Positions 1-7,637 of a stretch of 57,473 bases of DNA are shown here, piece by piece. Position 1 is the stretch's first letter. Every line of letters begins with the position of its first letter. The position numbers and the translations under genes were made by a program. The stretch is from a virus, in the IMG/VR virus record IMGVR_UViG_3300036985_006568, positions 1-57,473 of that record; one strand, 5' to 3'. The notes below the pieces were generated by a model. That model was given only the letters and a program-made list of their open reading frames with translations, searched no databases and had not been told where the DNA came from.

Positions 1-127
1 TGGTTTCAAGTTCATAACAACGGTCACAGCGCTTTGTACCTGTATAGATAGTGCTATCACCGCATAGTTCACAAGGAACACTTTTTCTAATGTCTGGCAT
101 CTCTTACCTCTGCTCTAATGCGGAACG
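1..127. repeat. Left copy of 127-bp terminal direct repeat
   Basis: Bases 1-127 are identical to 57347-57473. The repeat cuts through an intact small gene at the right end, so it is not a natural gene boundary. A length of exactly 127 is what a de Bruijn assembler run at k=127 leaves on a circular contig. The simplest reading is a circular or circularly permuted genome of 57,346 bp. A real short terminal repeat is less likely but not excluded. Confidence 0.95.
2..100 (-). CDS. Duplicate 5' part of the zinc-finger gene (residues 1-33)
   Basis: This is the first 33 codons of the small zinc-finger gene that is complete at 57279-57446, present again because of the terminal repeat. It runs off the left edge and should not be counted as a second gene. 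Its start is preceded by an AGAGGT-type ribosome binding site. Confidence 0.85.
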   Translation of the reverse strand, partial: MPDIRKSVPCELCGDSTIYTGTKRCDRCYELET

Positions 128-313
128 GAGCGCCGATTCCGAAAACACAAGCAGCGCCCCCCCCCTATACGAGCAATCCTCAAACGCCTCAGGGTCTGTG
201 CGGAGCAGTATTTGGATGATCCTTTCCCTCTCTTGTTTCTGAATTTTAGGAACCGACTTTGCGCAATGATAGCAAAGATCAACGCCTGATTTCAGTGGAT
301 TATAGTCACTCAT
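104..313 (-). CDS. Small hypothetical protein with one CxxC pair
   Basis: A 69-residue protein of unknown function. CYHC lies near residues 14-17, followed by a charged helix rich in Lys, Arg and Glu. With a single CxxC, any metal site would need a partner or a second chain. The ATG overlaps the stop codon of the 25-residue membrane peptide gene upstream (ATGA), with GAGGT just before it, so translation is probably coupled. It is followed three bases later by the zinc-finger gene that crosses the contig junction. Confidence 0.7.
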   Translation of the reverse strand: MSDYNPLKSGVDLCYHCAKSVPKIQKQERERIIQILLRTDPEAFEDCSYRGGALLVFSESALRSALEQR

Positions 314-387
314 ACCTCACCTCTAATCAGTGCGCCCAACATCCCGAGCGCGAGGAACAATACGACTGGGTAAATCTGCTGATACAT
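310..387 (-). CDS. 25-residue single-span membrane peptide
   Basis: A tiny gene beginning MYQQIYPVVLFLALGMLG and ending with a short charged tail. Nearly the whole peptide is one hydrophobic helix. It is supported by a strong ribosome binding site (GAGGTGA three bases before ATG) that overlaps the stop of the preceding gene, and by an ATGA overlap with the next gene. Function unknown. It is one of at least six such peptides in this genome. Confidence 0.6.
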   Translation of the reverse strand: MYQQIYPVVLFLALGMLGALIRGEV

Positions 388-394
388 GATCACC

Positions 395-943
395 TCAAAA
401 AGGTTGAATTCCACCCGAAGGCTTGCGGTAGTCTCGGTAGCCCTTTGGTGCGGGAGAAATGGCCCCCTTAAATCCCAGGACCGAGAAAAATGGACGACCC
501 GTCGCATCGCACAATGCAAAAGAGATGTCAGACCCTTCCTGAAAGACCTTTACGGAATAAAGTTTACCGTCCATAGGGAAGTCCGCAAGTGGCTCGGTGC
601 CCTCGAGAAACCCATCAGGCGCATATGATAAGCGAAAGGCGAATTTTACAGACGGCATGGAGCAGATAGCCAGCACATGATCGAGGCTGTTGTAAAGTAT
701 GATCACTTGTCCCGCTGCACGGACGGTGTATTTCTCTTTCCCAACTGTTTCACTCCCAACGTAGGCAGCCTCTGTCATCATGCGGTCGGAAAGGGCCTGA
801 CTCTCGGGTTTCAGGCCCGGGGTAGGTGAAATGACCACCACAGGGACGACCTGCGCGGCCTCCGGGATCGGCACGTTTGATGGCGGGGCAGATGGCGAGA
901 GCCCAAGCAGGGCGGTGGTGATGAGGGTGAAAATGTAGTTCAT
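395..943 (-). CDS. Putative exported protein of unknown function
   Basis: 182 residues. The N-terminus MNYIFTLITTALLGLSPSAP has a hydrophobic core like a signal peptide, followed by a Pro/Val-rich linker (residues 17-45). The rest looks globular, with three cysteines (near 92, 142 and inside the core) that could form disulphides in the periplasm. TAGGAG precedes the ATG at a good distance. The stop codon lies in the ribosome binding site of the membrane peptide gene below it, so the two are probably cotranslated. An envelope role is inferred from the leader only. Confidence 0.7.
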   Translation of the reverse strand: MNYIFTLITTALLGLSPSAPPSNVPIPEAAQVVPVVVISPTPGLKPESQALSDRMMTEAAYVGSETVGKEKYTVRAAGQVIILYNSLDHVLAICSMPSVKFAFRLSYAPDGFLEGTEPLADFPMDGKLYSVKVFQEGSDISFALCDATGRPFFSVLGFKGAISPAPKGYRDYRKPSGGIQPF

Positions 944-957
944 GGTTTGCTCCTAGG

Positions 958-1167
958 TTAAATACGGTTTAATGAGATTATAACAAAATCCTCGTTAGTT
1001 ACAGGAGGGGAGAATGTTGAACCTATATATTTCAACATTTCAGGAAGATTATCTTTTATGTTCCCTTTTATAGAAAAGATACCTGAAGTCGACAAAGTAT
1101 GCCCAAAGGTTTCTTTTGCCTCCATTCTTGCAGAAAAAAAGTAATCGACTTCTTTTGCCGTGGTCAT
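958..1167 (-). CDS. Small hypothetical protein, paralogue of the 6570-6761 product
   Basis: 69 residues from an ATG with AAGGAG seven bases upstream. An in-frame upstream start at 1212 lacks a comparable site. The C-terminus NEDFVIISLNRI closely matches DDNFVITSLTRL at the end of the 63-residue protein at 6570-6761, which suggests two members of one small phage family. No catalytic motif is seen. It follows the nucleotide kinase gene in the leftward operon. Confidence 0.75.
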   Translation of the reverse strand: MTTAKEVDYFFSARMEAKETFGHTLSTSGIFSIKGNIKDNLPEMLKYIGSTFSPPVTNEDFVIISLNRI

Positions 1168-1177
1168 TTTGACTCCT

Positions 1178-2347
1178 TTAGTTTGTGGGAATTGAGAATT
1201 TAAGTTCGTCATGCCTTACTCCTAGAAGATTACTCAGGTCCCTTATGAGCATCTCCTTTTGATTAAATCGCATGGCGTAACTAGGGTGGCATGTTTTGTA
1301 TATCTCGGGGTATACTGCGAGAGATTGTAGATAACCTTGACACCGTGTCTTAACCCCATCTAAAGCCTCATTCCCGAGACAAAGTATACGTAGATTTGGT
1401 TTTTTCTTCAGTGCCTCAGTTATTCCGATCGCACCATAATGATCGTTGACATTAATGTAGATGGCCCGTGTTTCATCAAACCCGATCTCATGGAGACAGG
1501 TAGAAAGAAACAAAGATGAGTGTGAATAATCAAGGAATGGATATCTAATGGCCCTATATTTAGGATTGCACATGTCCCCAACAATGAGCCATTCAGCCGT
1601 ATCTAGGAAACCCCCAAAATTATGGTTGTATCCATTTGTTTCACCGTTCTGTGGTTGACCTCGTTTTGTTACAAATGCGGGTTGTGACTGCCAGCGGGCA
1701 TCCACCTTGTCGAGGGTTAATAGGGCGAAATCATTAACTGTTGTTTTATTGGCAATGTTCTCCGGAAAACAATACCTTAGAAAATCATCTCGGTCCTTTA
1801 CCCCACCAAGTCTGGTCAGTTGTGAGACGTAATCATTGCCTGTACTATCTTTATTTCCATCCCAGAAGTCTAAAAATCTTTTTGCAACATTCCTCTGGTT
1901 ATCATACATCTCATAACGAGTATTTTTCATCTTATTAAATAAGATATTGTGGTCATCGATATTTTCTGGTATACAAACAACGTTTACGGTTCCCATGCCG
2001 CGAAAAGCCCTATCCATCATACGTCCCATGTGGGGCCACTTAGATCCACCACGATAGACACTAGCGTAAACTCCTTCCGACATCCACTGTCTATCTATGA
2101 CCACTATCCCGAAATGAGACCACTTATCTGCTAGGTGTAGGGCTGCAAGCTGATACAGAAACATGTTGTCGGGATATTTGTAGGATAGGTGGTAGTACTT
2201 ACTATATTTCGGTCCGGCTATCTTTAATAGTTCCTTTGCAAGGGTTGTTTTACCTGTTGCATCAGGCCCATCTAAGATAACAACTCCATGGTACGGGATG
2301 AGTCTTTGTTTTGCATGAACCATTCCGTTACTTACTCCGTAAGGCAT
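1178..2347 (-). CDS. Deoxynucleoside monophosphate kinase with C-terminal UDG-like domain
   Basis: 389 residues in two parts. Residues 20-200 look like a thymidylate/dNMP kinase: P-loop DGPDATGKTT (26-35), then a DRQWMSEGVY segment (86-95) like the DRY/DRW nucleotide site of this fold. Residues 245-375 resemble the uracil-DNA-glycosylase fold seen on phage kinases: WLIVGDMCNP, a conserved PFLDYSHSS segment, INVNDHYG, LCLGNEAL and CHPSYAMRF. Expected chemistry is phosphorylation of a (modified) dNMP by ATP in the cytoplasm. The role of the C-terminal domain is unknown. GAGGAG precedes the ATG and overlaps the MazG-like gene upstream. With the hydroxymethylase homologue and the pyrophosphorylase-like protein it could supply a modified dNTP. 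Confidence 0.82.
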   Translation of the reverse strand: MPYGVSNGMVHAKQRLIPYHGVVILDGPDATGKTTLAKELLKIAGPKYSKYYHLSYKYPDNMFLYQLAALHLADKWSHFGIVVIDRQWMSEGVYASVYRGGSKWPHMGRMMDRAFRGMGTVNVVCIPENIDDHNILFNKMKNTRYEMYDNQRNVAKRFLDFWDGNKDSTGNDYVSQLTRLGGVKDRDDFLRYCFPENIANKTTVNDFALLTLDKVDARWQSQPAFVTKRGQPQNGETNGYNHNFGGFLDTAEWLIVGDMCNPKYRAIRYPFLDYSHSSLFLSTCLHEIGFDETRAIYINVNDHYGAIGITEALKKKPNLRILCLGNEALDGVKTRCQGYLQSLAVYPEIYKTCHPSYAMRFNQKEMLIRDLSNLLGVRHDELKFSIPTN

Positions 2348-2350
2348 AGC

Positions 2351-2845
2351 TTACTCCTCAAAAAGGTCATCAAAACAAGGTGGTTGCCAACCTTCCGGTT
2401 TACAAGCATCAAAGAGCGTCCCTCGTTTAGATTGCTCTACACGATCAACACGCACTTTTGCCATATTTGCCTGTTGAACACGAGCAAATCCCTCGTTCCA
2501 AATCGACCAGTGTGGGTCGGTGTTATTCGCTGGTTCACTAAACCCCATTAGATTGGCCGTGCCTAGAACGACGTACACTGTATCTAGAAGACCATCAAAC
2601 GCCTCATGTAGGTTTCTTGTCGCCATCATCTCCCCTATAGGGAGAGGAACAAAAGCAAGATCTCCTCCTTGACCATCGTCACCTTGTTCAATAACGAGTT
2701 CAAATCCACAGGCAATAGCTGTTTCTATTAGTTCCTCCAGTATGAAATTTAGTCTTACCTTCATGTGATCGGGAGGTAAAAAACCCGGTTGATCTAGGGT
2801 CTTGAACCCAAACTTCCTGTGAAAAACCTCTACAAATTCTATCAT
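2351..2845 (-). CDS. MazG-like nucleotide pyrophosphohydrolase
   Basis: 164 residues from an ATG with AGGAGAG upstream; a longer reading from 2881 lacks this signal. The pattern is that of all-alpha NTP pyrophosphatases: F..KF near the start, then R-LNFILEELIETA (31-43) with the EExxE metal site, then a second helix DGLLDTVYVVLGTANLMG (85-102) with ExxD-type acids. The family hydrolyses dNTPs to dNMP and pyrophosphate. In phages with modified DNA such enzymes often remove the normal nucleotide, which would suit this neighbourhood; the substrate here is inferred. The start overlaps the stop of the gene above. Confidence 0.8.
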   Translation of the reverse strand: MIEFVEVFHRKFGFKTLDQPGFLPPDHMKVRLNFILEELIETAIACGFELVIEQGDDGQGGDLAFVPLPIGEMMATRNLHEAFDGLLDTVYVVLGTANLMGFSEPANNTDPHWSIWNEGFARVQQANMAKVRVDRVEQSKRGTLFDACKPEGWQPPCFDDLFEE

Positions 2846-3054
2846 TTTTCTCTCCTGTATGGTCGATAGGCATAATCCCATTCATTACAAAGAAAATTTA
2901 TTGCACTGTGATCTATATTCGTAGGCACATATCCACTCATTGGAGTAATCATTCCGTCATCATCTGTAAAATGTTCACCGAATTTTAACTGAGCAAAAGC
3001 GAGATCTGTATCTACTCCCCATATTCTGCGCAACTCATTTGACGCCATAGGCAT
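2842..3054 (-). CDS. Hypothetical protein, 70 residues
   Basis: An acidic small protein with no motif I recognise. It begins MPMASNELRRIWGVD; GGAG lies eight bases before the first ATG, and an ATG two codons later is possible. The TGA overlaps the ATG of the MazG-like gene, so translation is likely coupled. It lies between a methyltransferase and the pyrophosphohydrolase. Confidence 0.7.
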   Translation of the reverse strand: MPMASNELRRIWGVDTDLAFAQLKFGEHFTDDDGMITPMSGYVPTNIDHSAINFLCNEWDYAYRPYRREK

Positions 3055-3065
3055 TGAGATATCTC

Positions 3066-3647
3066 CTAGTTAGCTCGTATGATAAATTGATAATACCCAA
3101 CCATAGTGGTGATTGATCTAGTATTTTTCAACAGAAACTCGTCTATCGCTTTTTTAACCCCAGGGCAATTTGGCCATTCATAGTCGTCAAAAATTAATAT
3201 CCCACCAGTAGAAAGTCTTGGGATAATTAACTCAAGAGTCTTCCTCGTACCGATATAGGTGTCTGTATCACTATGGACGAAAGAAAATTTCTGGTATCGT
3301 TGTGTAAATGTATCTGGAAACTTACCAACCCTGTATACAACCAGACTGAATCCAATAAGACGACTCACTGCCTCAAAACTAGTGTCACAGAACTCGCCAT
3401 CCTTGTGAACATCGATAGATGGATCGGAGTTAACAAGCCCTGTGAATGTATCATATAGATAAAGAGTTTTTTCTGGTATGGTGAGTCTCATTAACTTTGC
3501 AGTATTTCCCTTATAGACTCCTATCTCAGCCATCACACCAGGTACATTTTTTGTTTTGAGTAGTTCCTGATATAATGATTGGGACTTAGTTCTACCTAGG
3601 ATTGCTCCATTACCCATCATAGACCAGATCTCTGAAAATTCCGTCAT
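3066..3647 (-). CDS. TylF/MycF-like class I methyltransferase
   Basis: 193 residues. It has the macrocin-O-methyltransferase layout: GVMAEIGVYKGNTAKLM (37-53) as the SAM-binding loop, LYLYDTFTGL (63-72) with the acid that follows strand 2, and GGILIFDDYEWPNCPGVKKA near the C-terminus with the metal-binding DD. The family methylates sugar hydroxyls on small molecules using SAM and a divalent metal. In phages these genes are often next to glycosyl- or other methyltransferases, and the target (DNA adduct, surface glycan or other) is open. GAGGAAA precedes the ATG, and the gene overlaps the cytosine methyltransferase homologue upstream by four bases. Confidence 0.85.
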   Translation of the reverse strand: MTEFSEIWSMMGNGAILGRTKSQSLYQELLKTKNVPGVMAEIGVYKGNTAKLMRLTIPEKTLYLYDTFTGLVNSDPSIDVHKDGEFCDTSFEAVSRLIGFSLVVYRVGKFPDTFTQRYQKFSFVHSDTDTYIGTRKTLELIIPRLSTGGILIFDDYEWPNCPGVKKAIDEFLLKNTRSITTMVGYYQFIIRAN

Positions 3648-4657
3648 GGTTTCCTCACATCATAAATTCTAACCACAGGGACCCCTTCGAGTTCACCCCA
3701 GGGTAGACCATTTAAAACAGCAGTCGCCATCCACTTTCCAACCGGCGCTAAAACACAACGAGATAGGAACCCAGAGATAGCTGACTCGGTGTAGGATTCA
3801 AGTTGCCAATTTTGTGGGAGACCACACAATGCAAGTAACTCCCCATAGGTAAGTTTCCTCGGTTCATGTGGGTGCCAGGCATTTATTGGAAAAAGAACCG
3901 GACATGGCTCATCTGCACGTAATCTTTGTGAGAGGAATCCGGGTTTTGTGCCGGTCTTCTTATCTTCTGGTAGTGCTTGATAAGCAGCCAGGAACTTACC
4001 TTGATGATCCTTAGATATATCCCAAATAACCTCGTCAAAGGGTCTCCTTGCAAAAACCTTCTCATTTTCAAGTACCTCTACCTCAGCTAGGACTTCATCA
4101 ACGGTCCTTTGGTTGGTGAATTCGGGAAAGATGAGTGGTGTTTGGTGAGCAATAAAGAACATGCGCTTTCTGTTTTGAGGGGCTCCTAGATACATGTTGT
4201 TTTGAAGGATGATTGACACATGGTAACCGGCGTCAATCCACTTTTTTGCTTGTAGGTCTACAAAAGTTTTTCCTTTAGTGAAGCACGTGATGACAGATTC
4301 CCACATCCAAACATTGGGTCGTATGGTTAACCCAGCCTCTACTAGCGTCGTGATGCAGTCTAATCGTGGATCATCTTGCCAGTCTACACCCTTATTACCA
4401 GCAGCTGTAGACCAAGGGGCGCAGGGTGGGTTTGTAAAGAAAAGATCAATCTCTTTGAAGTCTTCCAGGTGCCATGCTTCCTTTCCAACCCTTATGTCGA
4501 GCCCCGGGAAGTTAAGCTTGGATGTCTTTACACCATAGTCATTGTGTTCAAGCTGTGCAAGGACGTTGAACCCCGCGTCCTTGACTCCTTTAATAAAAGG
4601 TCCCCCAAATACATTACCTGCCAAGGCCGTAGGTTTCATGTTAGTGCCATCTTTCAT
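3644..4657 (-). CDS. DNA cytosine-C5 methyltransferase homologue, divergent motifs
   Basis: 337 residues from an ATG with AGGTGA upstream. C5-methyltransferase motifs appear in order: I-like NVFGGPFIKGV (15-25), IV TNPPCAPWS (75-83) with the catalytic Cys at 79, VI as WES (119-121) in place of ENV, VIII GAPQNRKRMFF (158-168), then a variable region (180-270) where target recognition would lie. C79, E120 and Q161/R163/R165 are kept, so activity is plausible. IV reads NPPCAPWS rather than GPPCQxFS, so the enzyme is an outlier. It might protect DNA from restriction or act on a modified base. The first 17 bases overlap the preceding gene. Confidence 0.85.
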   Translation of the reverse strand: MKDGTNMKPTALAGNVFGGPFIKGVKDAGFNVLAQLEHNDYGVKTSKLNFPGLDIRVGKEAWHLEDFKEIDLFFTNPPCAPWSTAAGNKGVDWQDDPRLDCITTLVEAGLTIRPNVWMWESVITCFTKGKTFVDLQAKKWIDAGYHVSIILQNNMYLGAPQNRKRMFFIAHQTPLIFPEFTNQRTVDEVLAEVEVLENEKVFARRPFDEVIWDISKDHQGKFLAAYQALPEDKKTGTKPGFLSQRLRADEPCPVLFPINAWHPHEPRKLTYGELLALCGLPQNWQLESYTESAISGFLSRCVLAPVGKWMATAVLNGLPWGELEGVPVVRIYDVRKP

Positions 4658-4928
4658 AAAATTCACCTGGTCTTGGCAAGTTGTCCTCACCATAGACCTT
4701 TTTAAGTTTACCTGAAGCGATATCCTCTTTAAATTTAAACTCCGCTTGAACTAGTCGATTCATAAGTTCTTTCACATCCCCGACTAGTAAAGTATCTTTA
4801 CCATGTTTTAATAGCAAGTTATCCATGAATCTACAAGCGGGTCCTTTTATACCAAAAATCTTTATGACGGTTAAAACCCACGTCTCGAGGGTTGAATTTT
4901 CTGGTGGGATGTGGTCATCTAGATTCAT
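4641..4928 (-). CDS. Hypothetical protein, 95 residues
   Basis: Predicted mostly helical: an acidic start (MNLDDHIPPENSTLETW), a central helix with GKDTLLVGDVKELMNRL, and a Lys-rich segment. No family recognised. Its start overlaps the stop of the class I methyltransferase upstream, and its 3' end overlaps the start of the cytosine methyltransferase homologue. A role as an accessory to the methyltransferases is only a guess from position. Confidence 0.7.
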   Translation of the reverse strand: MNLDDHIPPENSTLETWVLTVIKIFGIKGPACRFMDNLLLKHGKDTLLVGDVKELMNRLVQAEFKFKEDIASGKLKKVYGEDNLPRPGEFYERWH

Positions 4929-5827
4929 AAGTTCCTTTCCGCGATCTCATAAATAAATTCGGACCATTTATCTGAACTGGAATGACTGGTCGCACCATAG
5001 ACTATTAAACTACCAAAGTGGCAAGAGCCGATGGATGATCCGTCTTCATTAATTGTTACTCGCCTAACCTTCCAAAGACAGTTCCTGGAGTAGGCTGGGA
5101 ACAGGGGGGCAAAGATAGTTGCTAGATAGTTACTGTCGTAGTATTCCTGCAGCTGATTAAATACGTCTCTTTGAGATGGCGTCATGTAAGGTTTGTAATC
5201 CTTCATTGAGGCAAATGTCCCATGCGAGTCGACGATATCAAGTCCGGTATATTCCAACATGGCCCCAAATGCTTGATAACTCATCTCATTCACATGGTTC
5301 CCTGCAGCCCCCGTTTCGGCATTATAGCAAGGTGTGGAGATGAAGGCAACACCTTCCTCTGTCAGGTGATCATGGATCCCCCTGAGGAGTTTCAGTGTTC
5401 CTTCTGGCTCCACATGCTCAGCAACCTCAAAACAGATGATCACATCATACTTATCGGGGATCTTTTCTGACGGTGTGAATTGATCTGGGAACACACAATT
5501 CTGAATCAAACGTAGTGGGAATTTACCACTTCGCAGCATCTCAGGAATTGTAAGGGCATTGTAGTCAACACCTACGTAGCATCCCCCTTCTTCTGGTACT
5601 GGGATCAATCTACTCGAATACATGAGCTTTGCCAGGGGGACTTCTCTCCCACAACCCACATCTAGGATCTTTAGAGACTTGTATCGTCTACTTGCACTCA
5701 TGTATTTTACCACATGAGTCCAACGAAGACAGTGGGCAATATAGTCCCTATGCAAAAATCCACGAGCCTCAGCTTGATCAATACTAAGATGCGTGTTGTC
5801 GATCTCTTTGCCTCTGATGTTTGTCAT
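4925..5827 (-). CDS. Class I SAM-dependent methyltransferase
   Basis: 300 residues from an ATG preceded by AAGGGG; an upstream TTG at 5866 is weaker and would overlap the preceding gene. SAM-binding motif I is LKILDVGCGREVPLAKL (near 52-68), motif II YVGVDYN (85-91), and post-motif II CFEVAEHVEPEGT (near 132-144), like the UbiG/Methyltransf_11 group. A C-terminal half of about 130 residues has no motif I know. Substrate unknown. It is the third methyltransferase in a 2.8-kb block. Confidence 0.85.
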   Translation of the reverse strand: MTNIRGKEIDNTHLSIDQAEARGFLHRDYIAHCLRWTHVVKYMSASRRYKSLKILDVGCGREVPLAKLMYSSRLIPVPEEGGCYVGVDYNALTIPEMLRSGKFPLRLIQNCVFPDQFTPSEKIPDKYDVIICFEVAEHVEPEGTLKLLRGIHDHLTEEGVAFISTPCYNAETGAAGNHVNEMSYQAFGAMLEYTGLDIVDSHGTFASMKDYKPYMTPSQRDVFNQLQEYYDSNYLATIFAPLFPAYSRNCLWKVRRVTINEDGSSIGSCHFGSLIVYGATSHSSSDKWSEFIYEIAERNL

Positions 5828-5862
5828 ATAACCCCTTTGGAATATTTTACAAAGTGTAAAAA

Positions 5863-6099
5863 TCAATCCCCTGTATTTAGGCGAGAGGTCACAATATTGG
5901 TTTCAGGATCAAGGATATAGATTCGATTATCTTTGCCATGTTTTTCTAGGAAGTCTCTTTTTGTGGCTACATGCCACCACCAATAGGCGTCATTATAGCC
6001 GGTCCATGTTATTTTACCTGCAGCCTTTGTATAGATGGACCAGTAGATATCATTACTATATTGAGCGAAGACTGCTGTTCCAACTAGGGTAGGGCTCAT
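5863..6099 (-). CDS. Hypothetical protein, 78 residues, aromatic-rich
   Basis: Unrecognised. The centre is unusually rich in Trp and Tyr (IYWSIYTKAAGKITWTGYND then YWWWH). The ATG overlaps the stop of the gene upstream (ATGA), which itself ends in a GAGGT-containing stretch. Function unknown. Confidence 0.7.
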   Translation of the reverse strand: MSPTLVGTAVFAQYSNDIYWSIYTKAAGKITWTGYNDAYWWWHVATKRDFLEKHGKDNRIYILDPETNIVTSRLNTGD

Positions 6100-6560
6100 G
6101 ACTGGACCTCCTTTATAAATTTGATAATTTTACGAGTGTCGTTATATCCGGGTTCACCTTCACGTTGTTCTAGCATTATCATAGTTGGACTATCAGTCAA
6201 CCCAGACCTCTGTACAACCACAACATGCTTAAAAAGATCTTTGACCCATTTTAATTCATTTTCTGCACCCCATTTTTCGCCCCATGTTTTCCTCAGCTCT
6301 ATATTCTTACTTTCTAATTGACGAACCAAATCAGCTTCTGTAGTCAACTTGAATCCTTCTAGGATCCTTTCTCGCATATTAGCGAGAGTCGAACTACATG
6401 GATAGGAATCTTGATTTGTATATCCATCGATAAGCAGTGTTATGAACTCATCCATGAAGCCGGAGTCACAAACTAGTTGGTCATACAGCTCCTTCTTTGC
6501 TTTTGGATTATTCATTATGTCTGACAGATCAAGTGCAACCTTAACTTCCAGGTTTGCCAT
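6096..6560 (-). CDS. Hypothetical protein, 154 residues
   Basis: Mostly helical by composition. Residues 75-110 (LTTEADLVRQLESKN and following) look like a coiled coil, and the C-terminus is basic. GGAGAGA precedes the ATG. It resembles small non-enzymatic phage proteins in length and charge, but I recognise no family. Followed by an ATGA-coupled gene. Confidence 0.72.
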   Translation of the reverse strand: MANLEVKVALDLSDIMNNPKAKKELYDQLVCDSGFMDEFITLLIDGYTNQDSYPCSSTLANMRERILEGFKLTTEADLVRQLESKNIELRKTWGEKWGAENELKWVKDLFKHVVVVQRSGLTDSPTMIMLEQREGEPGYNDTRKIIKFIKEVQS

Positions 6561-6569
6561 TTGTCTCTC

Positions 6570-6761
6570 CTATAAACGGGTGAGCGAGGTGATGACGAAA
6601 TTATCATCTTCCCAGGCTGAGGCCTTGGAGATATAATTCCTGGCATCAACATAATCACTAGCAGTGAGTGGCTTGCCAGACTCTAGGATTCCATCTGAAT
6701 AGTCCGTGTAACCACTGGGGGAGTGCTTTTCAGCACAGTAATGGTAGGTAATCAAGGGCAT
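6570..6761 (-). CDS. Small hypothetical protein, paralogue of the 958-1167 product
   Basis: 63 residues. Ends DDNFVITSLTRL, matching NEDFVIISLNRI at the end of the protein at 958-1167. The N-terminus MPLITYHYCAEKHSPSGYTD is not shared, so similarity centres on the C-terminal strand. TAGGAG lies six bases before the ATG and overlaps the TAG stop of the upstream membrane-protein gene. Confidence 0.72.
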   Translation of the reverse strand: MPLITYHYCAEKHSPSGYTDYSDGILESGKPLTASDYVDARNYISKASAWEDDNFVITSLTRL

Positions 6762-6769
6762 GGTTTCTC

Positions 6770-6949
6770 CTAAGGGTTAAATGACATGGCAACGACGTTC
6801 AGGATTAGATCTAGCGTAAAGAAGGCAACGAAACCCCACACAACATACCACGTGATTGTTTTTTCACCACTTGTGTTACTTCGTTTTCGTGGACGGCGTG
6901 AGGCATGAACGAATATTGCAAAGTTTTCGAGGGGGGTAAAGTTGCTCAT
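6770..6949 (-). CDS. 59-residue membrane protein, basic N-terminus and one C-terminal span
   Basis: The reading frame holds a 59-codon gene beginning MSNFTPLENFAIFVHASRRP, then a basic stretch (RRPRKRSNTSGEK, 18-30) and one hydrophobic helix (about 35-54). The ATG overlaps the upstream stop (ATGA) and the TAG lies in the ribosome binding site of the gene below, so it fits the operon exactly. Basic-in, helix-last topology suggests a cytoplasmic N-terminus. Function unknown. Confidence 0.68.
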   Translation of the reverse strand: MSNFTPLENFAIFVHASRRPRKRSNTSGEKTITWYVVWGFVAFFTLDLILNVVAMSFNP

Positions 6950-7224
6950 GACAACTCGTCTAAAGGTAATGAGATTGATTCGGTTCCATTTGACGAGGCC
7001 TCTATACGAGATTCTTCATTTGCCGCCTTAACATATAACTCAGCATCTCCCCTATTCGTAAACTTAAAGATGGAGATGACTTGTCCATATTGCTGACCGA
7101 ACCAGGTCTTCGCTTCGTAACTCCAAATGCACCCTGTCACCCGACCCCCCACTGTCTTAAACTGAAATCCAGGGGGGACACACTCCCATGCTCCTCGGAA
7201 GCAGAGATACGCTTTTGTTATCAT
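6946..7224 (-). CDS. Hypothetical protein, 92 residues
   Basis: Unrecognised. Begins MITKAYLCFRGAWECVPPGF and ends in an acidic, Ser-rich tail. AAGGAGAAAGT lies directly before the ATG. Alternating hydrophobic stretches suggest a beta-rich fold. The stop overlaps the ATG of the membrane protein gene. Confidence 0.7.
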   Translation of the reverse strand: MITKAYLCFRGAWECVPPGFQFKTVGGRVTGCIWSYEAKTWFGQQYGQVISIFKFTNRGDAELYVKAANEESRIEASSNGTESISLPLDELS

Positions 7225-7263
7225 ACTTTCTCCTTTTTATGATATCCCCTTCCTGGGGAGGGT

Positions 7264-7596
7264 TTATTTGGTGCACGTTGGATGATGTCCCCACTCATGC
7301 CTGTTAGGGATCCATATCCCCTTGCAGCACGCGTGTGGGTTAGGAAAATCAGGATGATGTAACGCCCAGAGGTTATTTAGGCGTGTTGCCACCTTACGGG
7401 CCTCCTCTTCTATCAGATGGTCTGATTGAAAGATGTAGTCACCATTATCTTCACGCATGAAGATAAACCACAGTTTTCCCATAGAGGGGTTGACTTGGTC
7501 TACTCTCTTGTAGAAGTATTTACTCTTAACAGGTGTTCTCTGGCTTTGAGAGTTGACCTCTAAGTCCATTGAATTGTCTTTGTCATTGGTTATCAT
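7264..7596 (-). CDS. Hypothetical protein, 110 residues, Cys/His-rich C-terminus
   Basis: Start chosen at an ATG with GAGGAG five bases upstream, rather than a TTG at 7641 that lacks one. The last 25 residues contain CCKG, two His pairs and a final Cys (HEWGHHPTC), which could bind zinc. The middle part (KYFYKRVDQVNPSMGKLWFI) looks beta-rich. No known family. Confidence 0.7.
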   Translation of the reverse strand: MITNDKDNSMDLEVNSQSQRTPVKSKYFYKRVDQVNPSMGKLWFIFMREDNGDYIFQSDHLIEEEARKVATRLNNLWALHHPDFPNPHACCKGIWIPNRHEWGHHPTCTK

Positions 7597-7637
7597 AGAC
7601 TCCTCTTTCAAATTATCTAGGAGAGTGAGATTCCATA

